Assembly: GCF_021044885.1 (NCBI RefSeq)
Contig: NZ_JAJNOD010000008.1
Coordinates: 1-64,000 of the forward strand
Source: Microbacterium nymphoidis
Lineage (GTDB): Bacteria; Actinomycetota; Actinomycetes; Actinomycetales; Microbacteriaceae
Reading direction: 5' to 3'
DNA length: 64,000 nucleotides
Of this stretch, positions 33,701-41,879 are shown piece by piece. A program made the translations under genes and the position numbers. Position 1 is the first letter of the stretch. Each line of letters opens with the position of its first letter. Below the pieces are notes generated by a model. That model saw only the letters and a list, made by a program, of their open reading frames with translations. It was not told the DNA's origin and made no database searches.

Positions 33701-34587
33701 ACGTTGCCCTGGGGGTCGAAGCCGCTGCCGCGGACGACGAGTGCATCGCCGTCGTACAGGGGCTGGCCGGTGTACGGCGTGGTGCCGTCGGCGAGGAATA
33801 CCGAGAGCTTCGGTTCGTAGACCGGCGTGACCGGCTTCGCCGTCACCGTGATACTGGCGCTGCCGGAGTCGGATGCGAGGAACTCGGCGGGGTTCTCCGG
33901 CTCGAAGGACGCGGTGAAGGAGTGCGTCCCGACCGCCGGAGAGACCGTGAAGGTGGCAACCCCGTCGCTGACCGCGGTGCTCTGTCCGTCGCTGAGGGTC
34001 ACGGTGCCGGCAGCTGCCGGCGTGACCGTGGCGGTGAGCGTCGCGCTCGAGCCCTCGACGATCGACTCAGCGCTCGCCACAAGCGCTGTCTGCGTGGCCT
34101 GGGCGGCCTTCGGGAACAGCGCATCCCAGTCGATCGTCACATCGGTGCGCGAGTATAGGGTCGCGGCCGTGGGAAGGGAACGGGACGGCCAGGTGATGAC
34201 TTCATACGCCTGCGTGCGGTCCAGCTTCGCGGCCTCCTGGCTGAGCGTGCCGGAGAAGGTGCCGTCCGGGGCGATGTCCGCGGAGATGTTCGGCACGGCG
34301 CCGCCCATGTCGATGCTCGCGAGGTCCGAGCCCGCCACGATGAGCGCGGCATACAGGTGCGGCGATGCCTGCCCCGGCAGCGCCTTGACGTCCTCGTAAC
34401 CGGTGCCGGACACCTGCACGTCGACACGGGTGTCGGGGACCTCGGTCGCCACGGCGGTGAGCGTGCGGTTGCCCGCTGCGGCCGCCGCGGGGGTGGCGAG
34501 ACCGATGACGGCGGCCGCAGCCACCATTGCGCCGGTCAGCGCTGTTGCGAGCGCCCGCTGTACGGACACCCTTCTCCTGGTCTTCAC
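30703..34587 (-). CDS. Giant sortase-anchored surface protein with a C-terminal HtaA heme-binding domain
   Basis: A 1294-residue modular wall protein. A signal peptide spans residues 1-38 and an Ig-like domain lies near 150-250. A domain related to the later repeats covers about 255-420. After that come four repeats of about 138 residues with TVSGTGFTGAGAANGVYLALG, FPADGWxSLGWVMP and GTSYIVGTSAAHGLSVT, joined by Pro-Thr linkers. A short Ig-like segment follows, then an HtaA domain (about 1092-1247; GSFEWGVKASFVNYINGPIAKG). LAVTG near 1257, a membrane helix and RRR complete a sortase signal. HtaA domains bind heme. An iron box 67 bp upstream and the adjacent hmuTUV operon support heme capture at the wall surface. 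The repeats probably act as a stalk. Confidence 0.88.
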   Translation of the reverse strand: MKTRRRVSVQRALATALTGAMVAAAAVIGLATPAAAAAGNRTLTAVATEVPDTRVDVQVSGTGYEDVKALPGQASPHLYAALIVAGSDLASIDMGGAVPNISADIAPDGTFSGTLSQEAAKLDRTQAYEVITWPSRSLPTAATLYSRTDVTIDWDALFPKAAQATQTALVASAESIVEGSSATLTATVTPAAAGTVTLSDGQSTAVSDGVATFTVSPAVGTHSFTASFEPENPAEFLASDSGSASITVTAKPVTPVYEPKLSVFLADGTTPYTGQPLYDGDALVVRGSGFDPQGNVGGRGAPLPVGPQGTYVVLGSFLADWKPSASAPSSARKIADQRWAMSQAVLDSVPAQYKSAVAGQAAIISSTGEFTLTLTAQKFDTALAGGAWGVYSYAAGGVVNASQELSVAVDYRGAKAPEPTPTPTPTSTPTPTPTVTSTPTPTPTATPTQPAAKPRVTVTPSSDLDPSVENTVTVSGTGFTGAGATNGVYLALGEASNWTSGAFPADGWVSLGWVMPAQLKNGAFTTTLAVPAGALRPGTSYIVGTSAAHELSVTDRTLDTRTPVTVKTVTTPTPTPTPTKPTTPGTKPTVLLTPLAPLDPSVENTVTVSGTGFTGAGAANGVYLALGEASNWTSGAFPADGWISLGWVMPGQLKNGAFTTTLTVPAGALEAGTSYIVGTSAAHGLSVTDRSLDTRTAVSVKSGSTPEPTPTPTTPTPTPTPTTPTDGPQVTLSPSAELDPAVENVITVSGTGFTGAGAANGVYLGLGEASNWTSGAFPADGWLALAWVMPGQLSNGAFTTTLTVPAGALQPGTSYIVGTSAAHGLSVTDRSLDTRTAVSVKSGSTPQPTPTPTPTPTPTAPSTDGPELSVSPAGAVDPNIENVITVTGTGYTGAAAANGVYIGLGESALWQGKSAFPQDGWLDVQWITPQQLTGGSFTATFTVPAGTFDPKVSYQFATSAAHGLSITNRSLDAFAAVEIQDVALEPAIRVGATVVKPGGELTVTGVGFPAGAPVTVTIHSEPFVLGTAPADETGAFSVTGTLPADFPAGEHTVIATSGDIEKRSTITVAATVQPSPAPGTTTPAAPVCTAQEITGGSFEWGVKASFVNYINGPIAKGSSSIGWGSASGAYNAADARGRVSYAGAASFTGHSGLLDLTLSNPRVVLTGASSATLYVDVMSAGYGGKAAVNQSGVAFATLNLSAASSAGLSWSGAPATLTAAGAAAFMGFYNAGDALDPVSFSFSLGAEVPCDSSTDASLAVTGSEAPAALLWAALGLIALGAGVVVRRRLVAAAV
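31900..33250. repeat. Four tandem stalk repeats in the HtaA surface protein
   Basis: Four copies of a roughly 415-bp unit, each with a Pro-Thr-Pro linker encoded by GGCGTCGGCGTC-type runs. The two middle units are closest; the unit nearest the HtaA domain is most diverged. Copy number is likely to vary between strains. Confidence 0.85.
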
Positions 34588-34653
34588 GTCAGGACCTTCC
34601 TCTTCTGGTGCACCTGCGTGCTGCGCGCAGGAGTCGGGGTAATCATCAGACTT

Positions 34654-34670
34654 TTGTTAGCCTAACCTAA
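34654..34670 (-). promoter_or_regulatory. DtxR/IdeR iron box for the HtaA surface protein
   Basis: On the minus strand the site reads TTAGGTTAGGCTAACAA, close to the known DtxR-family consensus TTAGGTTAGGCTAACCTAA. It lies 67 bp before the start, so the gene should be derepressed in low iron. Confidence 0.85.
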
Positions 34671-34695
34671 CTTCTACGCGGAGCGAAGCCGGATC

Positions 34696-35460
34696 TCAGG
34701 CATCACGCCGGGGCAGGATGATGGGACGGCCCGTATCGGGATCCGCCATCACGCGCACAGGAGCGCCGTAGACCTCGGCCACGCGCTCGGCGGTGAGCAC
34801 CTCATGCGCGCTGCCGTGGGCGACGATCGATCCACCCGCGAGCATCGCCACCTCATCGGCGTAGGCGGCCGCCACCGAAAGATCGTGCAGCACCACCACC
34901 ACTGCGCGGCCCGTCGCGGCCAGATCCCGCGCGAGACGCAGCACATCCTCCTGGTGTCGCAGATCCAGCGCCGCGGTGGGCTCATCGAGCAACACGATCG
35001 CCGTGTGCTGCACCAGCACTCGCGCCAGCGAAACACGCGCCTTCTCGCCGCCGGACAGGGCGGGGAACGGCCGATCGACGAGATGCACGGCATCGACACG
35101 GGCCACGGCCTCATCGATGATCGGGCCGTCGGCAGCGGAGGCCGGCCACGGCGCGCGTCCCATCTCGACCACTTCGCGTGCGGTGAAGGAGAAGGTCACC
35201 TGGTTCGACTGCGTGAGCACGGCACGCTTCTGCGCCAGCTCCTTCGCCGTCCAGGCACTGAGCGGGCGGTCATCGAGCAGGACCTCCCCCGCGTGCGGGC
35301 GGACGTCGCCGGTGAGGACGCCCAGCAGCGTCGACTTGCCCGCGCCGTTGGGTCCCACCAGCGCCAGCACCCGCCCGTAGGCGACGTCCAGATCCACGCC
35401 GTCCAGCACGGCGGAACCGCCGAGCAGCACACGAACGCCGCGTACCGTGATCGCGTTCAT
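34696..35460 (-). CDS. hmuV: Heme ABC transporter ATP-binding protein
   Basis: A 254-residue ABC ATPase of the FecE/HmuV group. VGPNGAGKSTLLG is Walker A, ALSGGEKARVSLARVLVQ the signature, IVLLDEPTAALD Walker B and VVVVLHDLSVA the switch His. It powers the HmuU permease. ATG 35460 overlaps the hmuU stop (ATGA). It is last in the htaA-hmuT-hmuU-hmuV operon; iron-box control of the next gene begins just beyond its stop. Without context it could serve a siderophore system, but the two HtaA proteins point to heme. Confidence 0.93.
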   Translation of the reverse strand: MNAITVRGVRVLLGGSAVLDGVDLDVAYGRVLALVGPNGAGKSTLLGVLTGDVRPHAGEVLLDDRPLSAWTAKELAQKRAVLTQSNQVTFSFTAREVVEMGRAPWPASAADGPIIDEAVARVDAVHLVDRPFPALSGGEKARVSLARVLVQHTAIVLLDEPTAALDLRHQEDVLRLARDLAATGRAVVVVLHDLSVAAAYADEVAMLAGGSIVAHGSAHEVLTAERVAEVYGAPVRVMADPDTGRPIILPRRDA

Positions 35461-36518
35461 GTCCAGCCTCCCGCCCGGCGGCGGTTCCGGCGGATGAGCC
35501 AGTAGAAGAACGGACCACCGACGAGAGAGGTGAGCACGCCGATCGGCAGGTCGGTGGCGGGCACCAGGGTACGGGCGAGCAGGTCGGCCAGCACGAGGAG
35601 CGCAGCGCCGAGCAGCGCCGACGCACCGATCAGCAGCCGATTGGACGGACCGAGGATCATTCGCACGATGTGGGGGACGACGAGACCGACGAAGGAGATG
35701 ATGCCGACGAAGGCCACCGCGGCGCCCGTGAGCAATGCCACCAGCACGATGGAGAGGATGCGCAGTCGCTCGACGCGGACGCCGAGGTGAGCGGCGGTGC
35801 GGTCGCCCAGCGCGAGCAGGTCGTACTGGCGCGCCAGCAGGAGTGCGGCGATCACCGCGGCACCGCCGACCAGCGCAGAGACTCCCACCTCGCCCCAACG
35901 CGACCCGTTCATCGATCCGAGCTGCCAGAACACGATCTGCTCGCGCGATCCGGAATCCCCCACCGTCATCAGCAGCGCGAGCCCGGCGCCGGCGAACGCG
36001 TTCACCGCGATGCCGGTGAGCACAAGGGTCACCGACTCGGTGCGCCCCTGCGCGCGTGCGGTCGAGTACACCACGAAGGTGGCCACGAGACCGCCGGCGA
36101 ACGCGAAGACCGCCGTGGTCCACCCGCCGAGGAACGTCAGGCCGAAGGCGATCGACGCCGCCGCTCCGAGCGCTGCCCCGGACGAGACGCCGACCACACC
36201 GGGCTCGGCCAGCGGGTTGGCGAACACCGCCTGCATGACCGCACCGGCGACGGCGAGCAATGCGCCCACGAGCAGCGACATCGCCACGCGTGGAAGGCGG
36301 ATCTGCCACAGCGTCTGCTCGATGAGGGCGTCCTCCGGCGCCCACCCATTGGGCAGCCCCACGGCGCGAAGCAGCGAGCCGATCACGTCGGCGGGGCCGA
36401 TGGCGAGCTGCCCGAGACCGGCCGAGAGCACGATTCCCGCGAGCAGCAGCGCTGCCGACACCGTGAACAGGACGACGGTCCGAGACCGCCGACGTGCAGC
36501 CAGCCCTGGAGCGGTCAC
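35457..36518 (-). CDS. hmuU: Heme ABC transporter permease
   Basis: A 353-residue FecCD-family permease with about ten membrane helices. RLPRVAMSLLVGALLAVAGAVMQAVFANPLAEP is the hallmark region, and FVGLVVPHIVRMILGPSNR carries the ATPase-coupling segment. It would move heme across the plasma membrane as a homodimer with HmuV. Both gene ends overlap neighbours by 4 bp (ATGA), showing tight translational coupling with hmuT and hmuV. Confidence 0.93.
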   Translation of the reverse strand: MTAPGLAARRRSRTVVLFTVSAALLLAGIVLSAGLGQLAIGPADVIGSLLRAVGLPNGWAPEDALIEQTLWQIRLPRVAMSLLVGALLAVAGAVMQAVFANPLAEPGVVGVSSGAALGAAASIAFGLTFLGGWTTAVFAFAGGLVATFVVYSTARAQGRTESVTLVLTGIAVNAFAGAGLALLMTVGDSGSREQIVFWQLGSMNGSRWGEVGVSALVGGAAVIAALLLARQYDLLALGDRTAAHLGVRVERLRILSIVLVALLTGAAVAFVGIISFVGLVVPHIVRMILGPSNRLLIGASALLGAALLVLADLLARTLVPATDLPIGVLTSLVGGPFFYWLIRRNRRRAGGWT

Positions 36519-37621
36519 GGTACGTCCGGCGCGTAGATCGCCCGCGCCAGCGCATCCAGCACCTCGGCGGAGCGCGGCCCGAAGGAGAGGATCTCCCCGT
36601 CGGCCATGTCCACGATGCGCCGGTGCTGACCGGCCCGCGTGAGCGCGATGGCGGGTTTGGCCTGCAGCAGCCCGTCGACACCGCCCACCGAATCCAGGCC
36701 GCTCGTCATCACGAGGATCAGGTCGGGGTCGGCCGAGACCATCGCTTCATCGGTCAGCGGCCGCATGCCGCCCCAGCCGAGCTCGCCCGCGACGTCCACA
36801 CCCCCGAGAGCCTCGATGAGCTGGTCGGCACCCGACTCGGATCCGAAGAGGTAGTAGACCCCGGATGATCCGCGCAGATAGAGGAAGACCATGCGGAGCC
36901 GATCCCCCTCGGCTTGCGGCGCCAGGGTCGTGATGTCGGCCCGTGCGGCCGCGAGCGCATCGGCCGTGCGCTGCGCGAGGGCTTCTCCCGCCGCCGTCGC
37001 CCCGTACACCGCCGCCACGGCGCGCGCCATGTCGATCGCGCCGTCGTAAGAAGCGGTGTCCTCGATGAAGACCACCGGGATTCCGACGTCGCGCAGTTGC
37101 GTCACCACGTCGTTCGGACCGATCGAGCCGTCGGTGATCACGAGCGTGGGCCGGAGGGCGATGACGGCCTCGGTGTTGATCGTGTGGCCGCTGCCGGTGA
37201 TCACCGGCAGGTCCTCGACGCCGGGGAAGGTGGAGGAGATGTCACGCCCGACGAGGGTGTCACCGAAGCCCAGGCCCCACACCGTGGCGGCGATGGATCC
37301 GGCGATGTCCATCGCGATGACCCGGGAGGTGTCGGCGACGGTCACGTCCACGTCGCCGGATCGGTCGTGCGAGACGACCGTGGCCGGCAGGGACTGCGCG
37401 GGAGCTTCCGTGACCGGCTCGATCGCCGCGCCGAGTAGGTGAGCCGTGCTGGCACCCTCGTACGCCTTCGGGTCGGCGAGTGGGGTCAGCTCCGCCAGCG
37501 GCACACGCTCTGCCGCGACGCCGGCCGCAGGTGCACCGGTGTCGCTACCCGAAGCGGGGGTGCACGCAGCGAGGGAGAGTGCCAGCACGGCGGCCGCGAG
37601 GACGGCGGTGAGACGACGCAT
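36515..37621 (-). CDS. hmuT: Heme-binding lipoprotein of the HmuTUV transporter
   Basis: A 368-residue class III substrate-binding protein. A lipobox (LSLAACTP, Cys near residue 20) anchors it to the outer face of the membrane. The mature part has the two-lobe fold (RVIAMDIAGSIAATVWGLGFGDTLVGRD, ALRPTLVITDGSIGP, PVVFIEDTASYDGAIDMARAVAAVYG). A conserved YLRGSSGVYYLFGSESGADQLIEALGG segment is typical of HmuT. In Corynebacterium, HmuT receives heme from HtaA proteins. The start at 37621 overlaps the htaA stop by one base. Confidence 0.93.
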   Translation of the reverse strand: MRRLTAVLAAAVLALSLAACTPASGSDTGAPAAGVAAERVPLAELTPLADPKAYEGASTAHLLGAAIEPVTEAPAQSLPATVVSHDRSGDVDVTVADTSRVIAMDIAGSIAATVWGLGFGDTLVGRDISSTFPGVEDLPVITGSGHTINTEAVIALRPTLVITDGSIGPNDVVTQLRDVGIPVVFIEDTASYDGAIDMARAVAAVYGATAAGEALAQRTADALAAARADITTLAPQAEGDRLRMVFLYLRGSSGVYYLFGSESGADQLIEALGGVDVAGELGWGGMRPLTDEAMVSADPDLILVMTSGLDSVGGVDGLLQAKPAIALTRAGQHRRIVDMADGEILSFGPRSAEVLDALARAIYAPDVP

Positions 37622-38544
37622 CAGCGCTGATCGTCCGCGTGCGCGGACTCCGTTGCGCGCCGGCGCACAAGGAGGGTGGTTCCCGCCGCCGCAAGCACGA
37701 CGATGACCCCACCGCCTCCGATCGCCCAGGGCACCCAGCCGGTGCCCGTGCCGGTGCCCGTTCCCGTGCCCGCGGCGGCTGTCGCGGGCGTGGCCGCCTG
37801 GGCGTCGCCCGTCGGGGCGTCTGCCGCTGCGCTCGCCTCCGCCGTGGGGGCCTCGGTTTCCGCCGGAGCGCACGTGGCGTGCACGGTGAGGGAGATGGGA
37901 TCGAATGCGGTACCGGCCTCGTAGTTGCCGAACGCAGCGAACCCCTCCGCCGTGATCGCGGTGGGCAGCTCGGTACCCGTGATAGTCACATCCTCGCCGG
38001 TGCGAGTGACGGTGGCGGCGGAGAGGTCGATGTCCACGAACGGCACCTGAGCGCTCGTGTGCACAGTGCTGTCCCCGGCGAGCGCCTGGTCCATCGGGAC
38101 GCTGGAAATGTCCAGCAGGAGTCGCGCGGTGCCCGCACTCGTGAACTGCACGGTGGGCACGGAGACGCTGGTCTGCAGCAGACCCTCGTGTCCGGTGAAG
38201 CGAATCGCGCCGGGGAAGGAGACCGTGCCGGTGGCGGTGGCGGGCTGATACTCGCCCGTGCCTCCGGTGAAGCTGAAGCTCGGGGTGGAGTAGCTGGCGC
38301 CTCCGTCGGTCTGCCACTCGCCGTTGGCGATCGTGCCGGAGATGTACGAGCGGAACGACTCCTTGAAGCCCCACGTGAGGTCCGCGGCATCGACCGAACA
38401 CACCTTCGCGGTGACGGCCGCCGCGGGAGCAGCGGGGACCGTGGCGGCCGCGCCCGCTCCGAGGGCGGCCACGACGACGAGCACGGGAGCGGAAAGCTTC
38501 CCGGTGATGCGAGGGCGCGAGAGAACAGCGGCGAACGGGCGCAT
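37621..38544 (-). CDS. htaA: Membrane-anchored HtaA-domain heme-binding protein
   Basis: A 307-residue exported protein. A signal peptide (about residues 1-43) is followed by one HtaA domain (about 48-220), starting LTWGFKESFRSYISGTIANG and including FTGHEGLL. An Ala/Thr/Gly-rich linker, a membrane helix near the C-terminus (WAIGGGGVIVVLAAAGTTLLV) and a basic tail follow. There is no sortase motif, so it is held in the membrane, whereas the neighbouring giant protein is wall-linked. It heads the heme operon and would pass heme to HmuT. GGAG lies 6 nt before ATG 38544, and an iron box lies 37 bp upstream. Confidence 0.9.
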   Translation of the reverse strand: MRPFAAVLSRPRITGKLSAPVLVVVAALGAGAAATVPAAPAAAVTAKVCSVDAADLTWGFKESFRSYISGTIANGEWQTDGGASYSTPSFSFTGGTGEYQPATATGTVSFPGAIRFTGHEGLLQTSVSVPTVQFTSAGTARLLLDISSVPMDQALAGDSTVHTSAQVPFVDIDLSAATVTRTGEDVTITGTELPTAITAEGFAAFGNYEAGTAFDPISLTVHATCAPAETEAPTAEASAAADAPTGDAQAATPATAAAGTGTGTGTGTGWVPWAIGGGGVIVVLAAAGTTLLVRRRATESAHADDQR

Positions 38545-38580
38545 GACGACTCCGAATCGGGATGGGGGATCTTCATAAGA

Positions 38581-38599
38581 CTAAGGCATGCCTTACCTA
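38581..38599 (-). promoter_or_regulatory. DtxR/IdeR-like iron box of the heme operon
   Basis: On the minus strand the site reads TAGGTAAGGCATGCCTTAG, a 19-bp DtxR-like dyad with a TAAGGCATGCCTTA core. It is 37 bp upstream of the htaA start. Confidence 0.75.
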
Positions 38600-38629
38600 T
38601 GTTCGAGTCCGCGTGTCCGCAGCCGGGGC

Positions 38630-38635
38630 TAACGT
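38630..38635 (+). promoter_or_regulatory. -10 element of a leaderless gene (38642)
   Basis: TAACGT ends 6 nt before ATG 38642. The iron box of the divergent heme operon is about 30 bp further upstream. Confidence 0.6.
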
Positions 38636-38641
38636 GTCCGT

Positions 38642-38998
38642 ATGCCGACTCCGAAAATCGAGACGATCATCGGCCGGCGCGCACTCGCCGCGGTGCTGGA
38701 CGGATCGACGGCGCGCATGGATCGCGCGACCGCGGTGCGCTATCTGCTCCAGCTCCTCGCGGAGAAGGCCCCCGGCAACTCCGTTGAGGTGCGCGTTCCC
38801 CCGTTCGGTGCCGTTCAGGTGGTCGAGGGGCCCCGCCACACACGAGGCACACCGCCCAACGTGGTGGAGACGGACGCCGACACCTGGATCGCGCTGGCCA
38901 CCGGCGCACAGTCCTGGGCCGACCTGTACGGCCAGGGTCTGATCAGCGCCTCCGGGGTGCGCGCGGACCTCTCCCCGCTGCTTCCGCTGCGACCCTGA
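38642..38998 (+). CDS. Sterol-carrier-family small protein
   Basis: A 118-residue protein of the actinobacterial SCP2-like (sterol carrier) family that is usually found next to purD. VEVRVPPFGAVQVVEGPRHTRGTPPNVVETDADTWIALATGAQSWADL is the conserved part. The fold would form a hydrophobic pocket, but no ligand is known. The promoter lies 6 nt from the ATG, with no ribosome site. It ends 48 bp before purD, which has its own -10. Confidence 0.87.
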   Translation: MPTPKIETIIGRRALAAVLDGSTARMDRATAVRYLLQLLAEKAPGNSVEVRVPPFGAVQVVEGPRHTRGTPPNVVETDADTWIALATGAQSWADLYGQGLISASGVRADLSPLLPLRP

Positions 38999-39033
38999 GA
39001 TTCACCGGCTGTAACGCGCGGCACGCCCCCGGA

Positions 39034-39039
39034 TAGGCT
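39034..39039 (+). promoter_or_regulatory. -10 element of leaderless purD
   Basis: TAGGCT ends 7 nt before the GTG start at 39047. Confidence 0.6.
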
Positions 39040-39046
39040 GGGCCCT

Positions 39047-40318
39047 GTGAAGATCCTGGTGCTTGGTTCCGGTGCTCGTGAGCACGCCATCGTCCTCGCT
39101 CTGCGTGCGGAGAGCAGCGAGCACGAGCTGTTCGCCGCCCCCGGCAATGCGGGCATCGCCCGTGACGCCACCGTCGTGCCGGTCGACGCGAACGACCCGG
39201 TCTCGGTCACCGACTTCGCCCAGACCCACAGCATCGACCTCGTGGTAGTCGGTCCCGAGGCCCCGCTCATCGCCGGCGTGGCGGATCGTCTGCGCGCCAC
39301 AGGCATCCCCGTATTCGGTCCAGGCAAGGCCGCCGCGGCACTGGAGGGATCCAAGGCGTTCGCGAAGCGCATCATGGAGGCGGCGGGAGTCCCCACCGGT
39401 CGCGCCGTCCGCGCGGCGTCCGCCACCGAGGTGACCGCGGCGCTGGATGAGTTCGGAGCACCCTACGTGGTCAAGGCCGATGGACTCGCTGCAGGCAAGG
39501 GCGTGATCGTCACGACCGACCGCGATGCCGCGATCGCCCACGCAGAGTCCTACCTCCCGGGCGGGCCCGTCCTCATCGAAGAGTTCCTCTCGGGCCCCGA
39601 GGTCTCCCTCTTCTTCCTCTCGGACGGCGACACCGTTCGCCCGCTCAGCCCCGCGCAGGACTTCAAGCGCGCCGAAGACGGAGATGCCGGCCCCAACACC
39701 GGCGGCATGGGCGCATACTCTCCGCTGCCCTGGCTGGCCGAGCGCTTCGGCTCGGAGGCGGCTTTCGTCGATGAGGTGGAGAAGACGGTGGCCCTGCCCG
39801 TGATCCGCGAGATGGACCGCAGCGGCACGCCGTTCATCGGGCTCCTGTACGCGGGCCTGATCCTCACCGATGCGGGCATCAAGGTGATCGAGTTCAACGC
39901 ACGATTCGGCGACCCGGAGACCCAGGTGGTCCTCCCCCGCCTCACCACGCCGCTGTCCCGCCTCCTGTTCGCCGCGGCCACCGGCACGCTCGAGGACGAG
40001 CCGCGCCCGGAGTTCTCCGATCGCAAGGCCGTCACGGTGGTGCTGGCGAGCGAAGGCTACCCCGTCAACTCCGTGACCGGACGCCGGATCACCGGGCTTG
40101 CCGAGGCGGAGAGCGTCGCCGATGTGCACATCGCCCATGCCGCGACCACCGACTCCGGGGGCGCACTCACGGCCACGGGCGGACGCGTCCTCAACGTGGT
40201 GGCGACGGGAGACTCGTTCTCAGCCGCCCGCACCGCCGCCTATGCGGCGATCGAGCGCATCGGCCTGGAGGGATCGCACTTCCGCCACGACATCGCCGCC
40301 CGCGTCGCCGGCGACTGA
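39047..40318 (+). CDS. purD: Phosphoribosylamine-glycine ligase (GAR synthetase)
   Basis: A 423-residue PurD, an ATP-grasp ligase joining phosphoribosylamine and glycine, the second step after PurF. The start MKILVLGSGAREHAIVLAL, GPEAPLIAGVADRL, the ATP-grasp segment PYVVKADGLAAGKGVIV and the metal site EFNARFGDPETQVVLPRL are all present. Length is typical. The start is GTG 39047 with a leaderless promoter. The gene ends at a strong bidirectional hairpin. It lies apart from the other pur genes of the window. Confidence 0.96.
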   Translation: MKILVLGSGAREHAIVLALRAESSEHELFAAPGNAGIARDATVVPVDANDPVSVTDFAQTHSIDLVVVGPEAPLIAGVADRLRATGIPVFGPGKAAAALEGSKAFAKRIMEAAGVPTGRAVRAASATEVTAALDEFGAPYVVKADGLAAGKGVIVTTDRDAAIAHAESYLPGGPVLIEEFLSGPEVSLFFLSDGDTVRPLSPAQDFKRAEDGDAGPNTGGMGAYSPLPWLAERFGSEAAFVDEVEKTVALPVIREMDRSGTPFIGLLYAGLILTDAGIKVIEFNARFGDPETQVVLPRLTTPLSRLLFAAATGTLEDEPRPEFSDRKAVTVVLASEGYPVNSVTGRRITGLAEAESVADVHIAHAATTDSGGALTATGGRVLNVVATGDSFSAARTAAYAAIERIGLEGSHFRHDIAARVAGD

Positions 40319-40323
40319 CCGCG

Positions 40324-40382
40324 AAAAACCAGAATGTCCGAGAACCCCGTGCTTATGGGGCTTCTCGGACGTTCTGGGTTTT
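40324..40382. terminator. Long bidirectional terminator
   Basis: AAAAACCAGAA..GTCCGAGAA pairs with TTCTCGGAC..TTCTGGGTTTT around a CCCC..GGGG inner stem. Flanking A- and T-runs serve purD and the convergent exporter gene. Confidence 0.85.
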
Positions 40383-40397
40383 GCGGCGACCCGTGGG

Positions 40398-41879
40398 CTA
40401 CGAGCGGGCGGCGGGGATCGACGACGGGCGCTGCATGAAGCACACCGCGACGACGCCGATCAGCAGCACGAACGCCGGTAGCAGGATGGTCTGCGACATC
40501 GCAGCGGCGAAGGGCTCGGCCACCGCGGGAGGAATCGGTCCCGTAGCCGCTCCGAAGCCACTCTCCGAGGATCCGGGCAGCTTCGCCTCCAGTCGTCCCT
40601 GCATCAGCGCGGCGATCGCGGCTGAACCGATGACCGAGCCGATCTGACGTGTGGTGTTGTAGACACCCGATCCGGCACCGGCGAGCGCGCGCGGCAGGTT
40701 GCGGTTGGCGGTGGTTGCCAGCGGCCCCCACATGCCGGCCTGACCCACGCCCATCACGCCGGCGATGATCAGGTACACCCAGAGCGGAGTATCGACGGTC
40801 ATCGTCATCGAGTACGCGAAGATGGCACCCGACACCAGCAGCAGCCCCGGGATGAGCAGGAACCGCGGGTCGGTGCGATCCAGCAGCTTGCCGGCGAACG
40901 GCGCGAGGACGCCGGAGATCACGGCCATCGGGATCATCAGCAGGGCGGCCTGCGTGGGATCGAGACCGCGCGCGACCTGGATGAAGAACATCAGCGGCAC
41001 GACCATGCTGGTCACCGTGAAGCCGACCGTGGTGATCGCGAGGTTGGCGACCGAGAAGTTGCGGTCACGGAACAGGCTCAGCGGGACGAGGGGCTCGTTC
41101 TTGGTGCGTGCCTGCATGAGGACGAACACCACGAGCAGCGCGACGCCGCCGAGGATCATGGTCCACACCCAGCCATCCCACGACATCTTCTCGCCCTCCT
41201 GCAGCCCGAAGACCAGCAGGAACAGACCCAGACCGGAGACGATGACGCCGGGGATGTCGAAGGAGTGGGCGTGACGCTCCATGCGGGGCACGAGAATCCA
41301 CGCGGCGACGAAGGCGATGACACCGACCGGGAGGTTCACGAAGAAGATCCATGACCAGCCCCAGCTGTCCACCAGCAGACCACCGGCGATCGGGCCCACC
41401 AGAGAGGCGACACCGGCGGTGGCACCCCAGAGCCCCATGGCGGCGCCGCGCTGCTGCGGCGGGAAGAGGCGGGTGATGACCGTCATCGTCTGCGGGGTCA
41501 TCAGCGCGGCGCCGAGGCCCTGCACGGCTCGGGCGGCGATCAGCATGCCGAGCGACTCGGACACACCGCACCAGAGCGAGGCGAGAGTGAAGACCACCAG
41601 GCCCGAGAGGTACAGGTTCTTCGGTCCGAACCGGTCGCCGAGCCGGCCGGTGACCAGAAGCGGGACGGCGTACGCGAGCAGGTACGCGCTGGTGACCCAC
41701 ACGACGTTGTCGAGGTTGTTGGTGTCGGGATCCAGAGCGTTCTTGATGGCGGGGTTGGCCACCGAGACGATCGTGGTGTCCACCAGGATCATGAAGAATC
41801 CGATGACCAGAGCCCAGAGGGCGGGCCACGGCTTGACCACCCGGTTGGAACCGGTGGTCACGGGTGCGGACGCGGTCAT
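40398..41879 (-). CDS. DHA2-family MFS multidrug exporter
   Basis: A 493-residue, 14-helix major facilitator of the DHA2 (EmrB/QacA) group. LDTTIVSVANPAI-like VDTTIVSVANPAIKNAL is motif D1. GRLGDRFGPKNLYLSGLVVF is motif A, and GPIAGGLLVDSWGWSWIFFVNLPVG is motif C of antiporters. It would export drugs in exchange for protons. The start at ATG 41879 overlaps the PadR stop (ATGA), so the regulator and pump are co-translated. Longer starts upstream read through the PadR gene. Confidence 0.93.
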   Translation of the reverse strand: MTASAPVTTGSNRVVKPWPALWALVIGFFMILVDTTIVSVANPAIKNALDPDTNNLDNVVWVTSAYLLAYAVPLLVTGRLGDRFGPKNLYLSGLVVFTLASLWCGVSESLGMLIAARAVQGLGAALMTPQTMTVITRLFPPQQRGAAMGLWGATAGVASLVGPIAGGLLVDSWGWSWIFFVNLPVGVIAFVAAWILVPRMERHAHSFDIPGVIVSGLGLFLLVFGLQEGEKMSWDGWVWTMILGGVALLVVFVLMQARTKNEPLVPLSLFRDRNFSVANLAITTVGFTVTSMVVPLMFFIQVARGLDPTQAALLMIPMAVISGVLAPFAGKLLDRTDPRFLLIPGLLLVSGAIFAYSMTMTVDTPLWVYLIIAGVMGVGQAGMWGPLATTANRNLPRALAGAGSGVYNTTRQIGSVIGSAAIAALMQGRLEAKLPGSSESGFGAATGPIPPAVAEPFAAAMSQTILLPAFVLLIGVVAVCFMQRPSSIPAARS

